64,000 nt of DNA from Bacteroidia bacterium (lineage in GTDB: Bacteria; Bacteroidota; Bacteroidia; Flavobacteriales; Flavobacteriaceae). Of this stretch, positions 62,506 to 64,000 are shown in pieces. The stretch spans positions 30,928 to 94,927 of the forward strand of contig JAUIJA010000007.1 of the NCBI GenBank assembly GCA_030431055.1, in the 5' to 3' direction. A program made the position numbers and the translations under genes. Numbering within the stretch: the stretch's first letter is position 1; every line of letters starts with the position of its first letter. The notes beneath the pieces were generated by a model. That model did not search any database, was not told where the DNA came from, and was given only the letters and a program-made list of their open reading frames with translations.

Positions 62506-64000
62506 ATGTCAGCAGACGATAAGAAAGTCATTTTTTCAATGTCGCGAGTGAATAAAATTTACTCAAGTACAAATAAGCAAGTATTAAAAGATATATATCT
62601 TAGTTTCTTTTATGGAGCTAAAATTGGTATTTTAGGTTTAAATGGTTCTGGTAAATCTTCACTTTTAAAGATTATTGCAGGTTTAGACAAAAACTATCAA
62701 GGTGATGTTGTTTTTGCGCCAGGTTATACAGTTGGTTATTTAGAACAAGAACCACAATTAGATGAAGATAAAACCGTAATCGAAATTGTTCGTGAAGGTG
62801 CAGCTGAAATTTATGCACTTTTAGACGAATTTAATAAAATTAATGACGATTTTGGTTTACCAGAAGTTTATGAAGATGCTGATAAGATGCAGAAATTGAT
62901 GGATCGTCAAGCTGAACTTCAAGATAAAATTGATGCTGCTGGAGCTTGGGAAATTGATAATAAACTTGAAGTTGCTATGGATGCACTTCGTACACCTGAA
63001 GCTGATACGCCTATAAAAGTTTTATCTGGTGGAGAAAGACGTAGAGTTGCTTTATGCCGTTTATTATTACAACAACCAGATGTATTACTATTAGATGAGC
63101 CAACGAACCATTTAGATGCTGAGTCTGTTCTTTGGTTAGAGCAACATTTGCAACAGTATGCAGGAACAGTTATTGCTGTAACGCACGACCGTTATTTCTT
63201 AGATAATGTTGCGGGTTGGATTCTAGAATTGGATAGAGGAGAAGGTATTCCGTGGAAAGGAAACTACTCTTCTTGGTTGGACCAAAAAGCAAAACGTTTA
63301 GAGCAAGAAGAGAAAACGGCTTCAAAACGTAGAAAAACGTTAGAACGTGAACTTGATTGGGTTCGCCAAGGTGCAAAAGGTCGTCAAACAAAACAAAAGG
63401 CACGTTTACAAAATTACGACCGATTGTTAAATGAAGACCAAAAACAATTAGAAGAAAAATTAGAAATTTACATTCCAAATGGACCTCGTTTAGGAACTAA
63501 TGTTATCGAAGCAAAACATGTTTCAAAAGCTTTTGGCGATAAATTATTATATGAAGATTTAAACTTTACGCTACCACAAGCTGGAATTGTTGGAATTATC
63601 GGACCAAATGGTGCTGGTAAATCCACAATTTTCAGAATGATAATGGACGAAGAAAAACCAGATGGTGGAGAATTTTCAATAGGTGAAACTGTAAAAATTG
63701 CTTATGTAGATCAATCGCATGCTAATATTGATACAGAAAAATCGATTTATGAAAACTTCAGTGAAGGCCAAGATTTAATTATGATGGGTGGACGCCAAGT
63801 GAATTCGAGAGCATATCTTTCTCGTTTTAATTTCGGTGGAAGTGACCAAAATAAAAAAGTTTCTACACTTTCTGGTGGTGAACGTAACCGTTTGCATTTA
63901 GCCATGACGTTAAAAGAAGAAGGAAATGTCTTACTTTTAGATGAACCTACGAATGATTTAGATATTAATACGCTTCGTGCCTTAGAAGAAGGTTTAGAAA
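62506..64000 (+). CDS. ettA: Energy-dependent translational throttle protein EttA (3' end outside window)
   Basis: The visible part is 498 codons of about 560. It begins MSADDKKVIFSMSRVNKIY and has two ABC ATPase domains: Walker A GLNGSGKS (about residue 46), signature LSGGERRR and LLDEPTNHLD; then GPNGAGKS, LSGGERNR and LLDEPTNDLD in the second. The arm between them, which follows the first domain (ASKRRKTLERELDWVRQGAK), is the EttA/ABC-F linker that contacts the ribosome. EttA gates entry into elongation according to ATP level. The frame runs open to the last base. Confidence 0.95.
   Translation, partial: MSADDKKVIFSMSRVNKIYSSTNKQVLKDIYLSFFYGAKIGILGLNGSGKSSLLKIIAGLDKNYQGDVVFAPGYTVGYLEQEPQLDEDKTVIEIVREGAAEIYALLDEFNKINDDFGLPEVYEDADKMQKLMDRQAELQDKIDAAGAWEIDNKLEVAMDALRTPEADTPIKVLSGGERRRVALCRLLLQQPDVLLLDEPTNHLDAESVLWLEQHLQQYAGTVIAVTHDRYFLDNVAGWILELDRGEGIPWKGNYSSWLDQKAKRLEQEEKTASKRRKTLERELDWVRQGAKGRQTKQKARLQNYDRLLNEDQKQLEEKLEIYIPNGPRLGTNVIEAKHVSKAFGDKLLYEDLNFTLPQAGIVGIIGPNGAGKSTIFRMIMDEEKPDGGEFSIGETVKIAYVDQSHANIDTEKSIYENFSEGQDLIMMGGRQVNSRAYLSRFNFGGSDQNKKVSTLSGGERNRLHLAMTLKEEGNVLLLDEPTNDLDINTLRALEEGLE

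Noticed and set aside
63170..63478. Minus-strand gene inside ettA
   Set aside because: It lies entirely within the well-supported ettA reading frame and is a shadow frame.

Overview
The window comes from an AT-rich member of the Flavobacteriaceae (Bacteroidota), most likely Flavobacterium or a close relative. The signs are the gliding-motility ABC genes gldF and gldG, promoters of the Bacteroidota type (TTTG about 20 bp before TAnnTTTG), family-typical gene content, and very few Shine-Dalgarno sites. No tRNA, rRNA or CRISPR array was recognised. Neither end is a natural boundary: a gene is cut at base 1 and ettA is cut at base 64000.

Bases 1-8,900 are the accessory part. They hold the end of a DUF262/HEPN-like gene, a broken 5' piece of a type I restriction hsdR, an AAA ATPase of the AAA_14/DUF4143 type, and a complete hsdR. 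The broken piece and the intact hsdR share a perfect 107 bp repeat on either side of the ATPase gene, which points to an insertion or allele replacement. Next come a 515-residue protein that I read as a divergent, exonuclease-free polymerase with the palm and fingers motifs of family A, a 23-copy heptanucleotide tandem array, a flavobacterial 249-residue protein of unknown function, a 62-residue HTH-like protein and three 11 bp iteron-like repeats. This region ends exactly at the 3' end of mnmE, a known integration target for genomic islands in other bacteria.

Bases 8,900-50,400 are mostly chromosomal housekeeping: mnmE, dnaN, gldG/gldF, a SAM hydrolase, phoH, purC, an ECF sigma/anti-sigma/Spy-like trio, a photolyase operon that also encodes a cryptochrome-like protein with altered FAD-pocket residues, a PIG-L deacetylase/sodium symporter operon with a tiny membrane protein between the two, a maf/ubiA/HAD/DUF2520 operon, pheT, an aldehyde dehydrogenase/DUF779/AraC locus, recG, a bestrophin, an M1 peptidase/patatin pair, a UvrD-type helicase and a threonylcarbamoyl-AMP synthase.

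Bases 50,400-56,400 are a complete curli (functional amyloid) operon on the minus strand, transcribed csgA, csgB, csgE, csgF, csgG, then a beta-propeller lipoprotein. Two of its proteins look like fusions: CsgE carries an N-terminal CsgH/CsgC-like domain, and CsgG carries a C-terminal beta-barrel-like domain. The remaining bases hold an OmpA-family lipoprotein, a glycosyltransferase, a small HsdR_N-type nuclease, holA, a small membrane protein, an M3 peptidase and ettA (partial).

Short palindromic repeats lie between genes near 10.4, 31.7, 33.4 and 47.1 kb. One such palindrome is inserted in frame inside mnmE.
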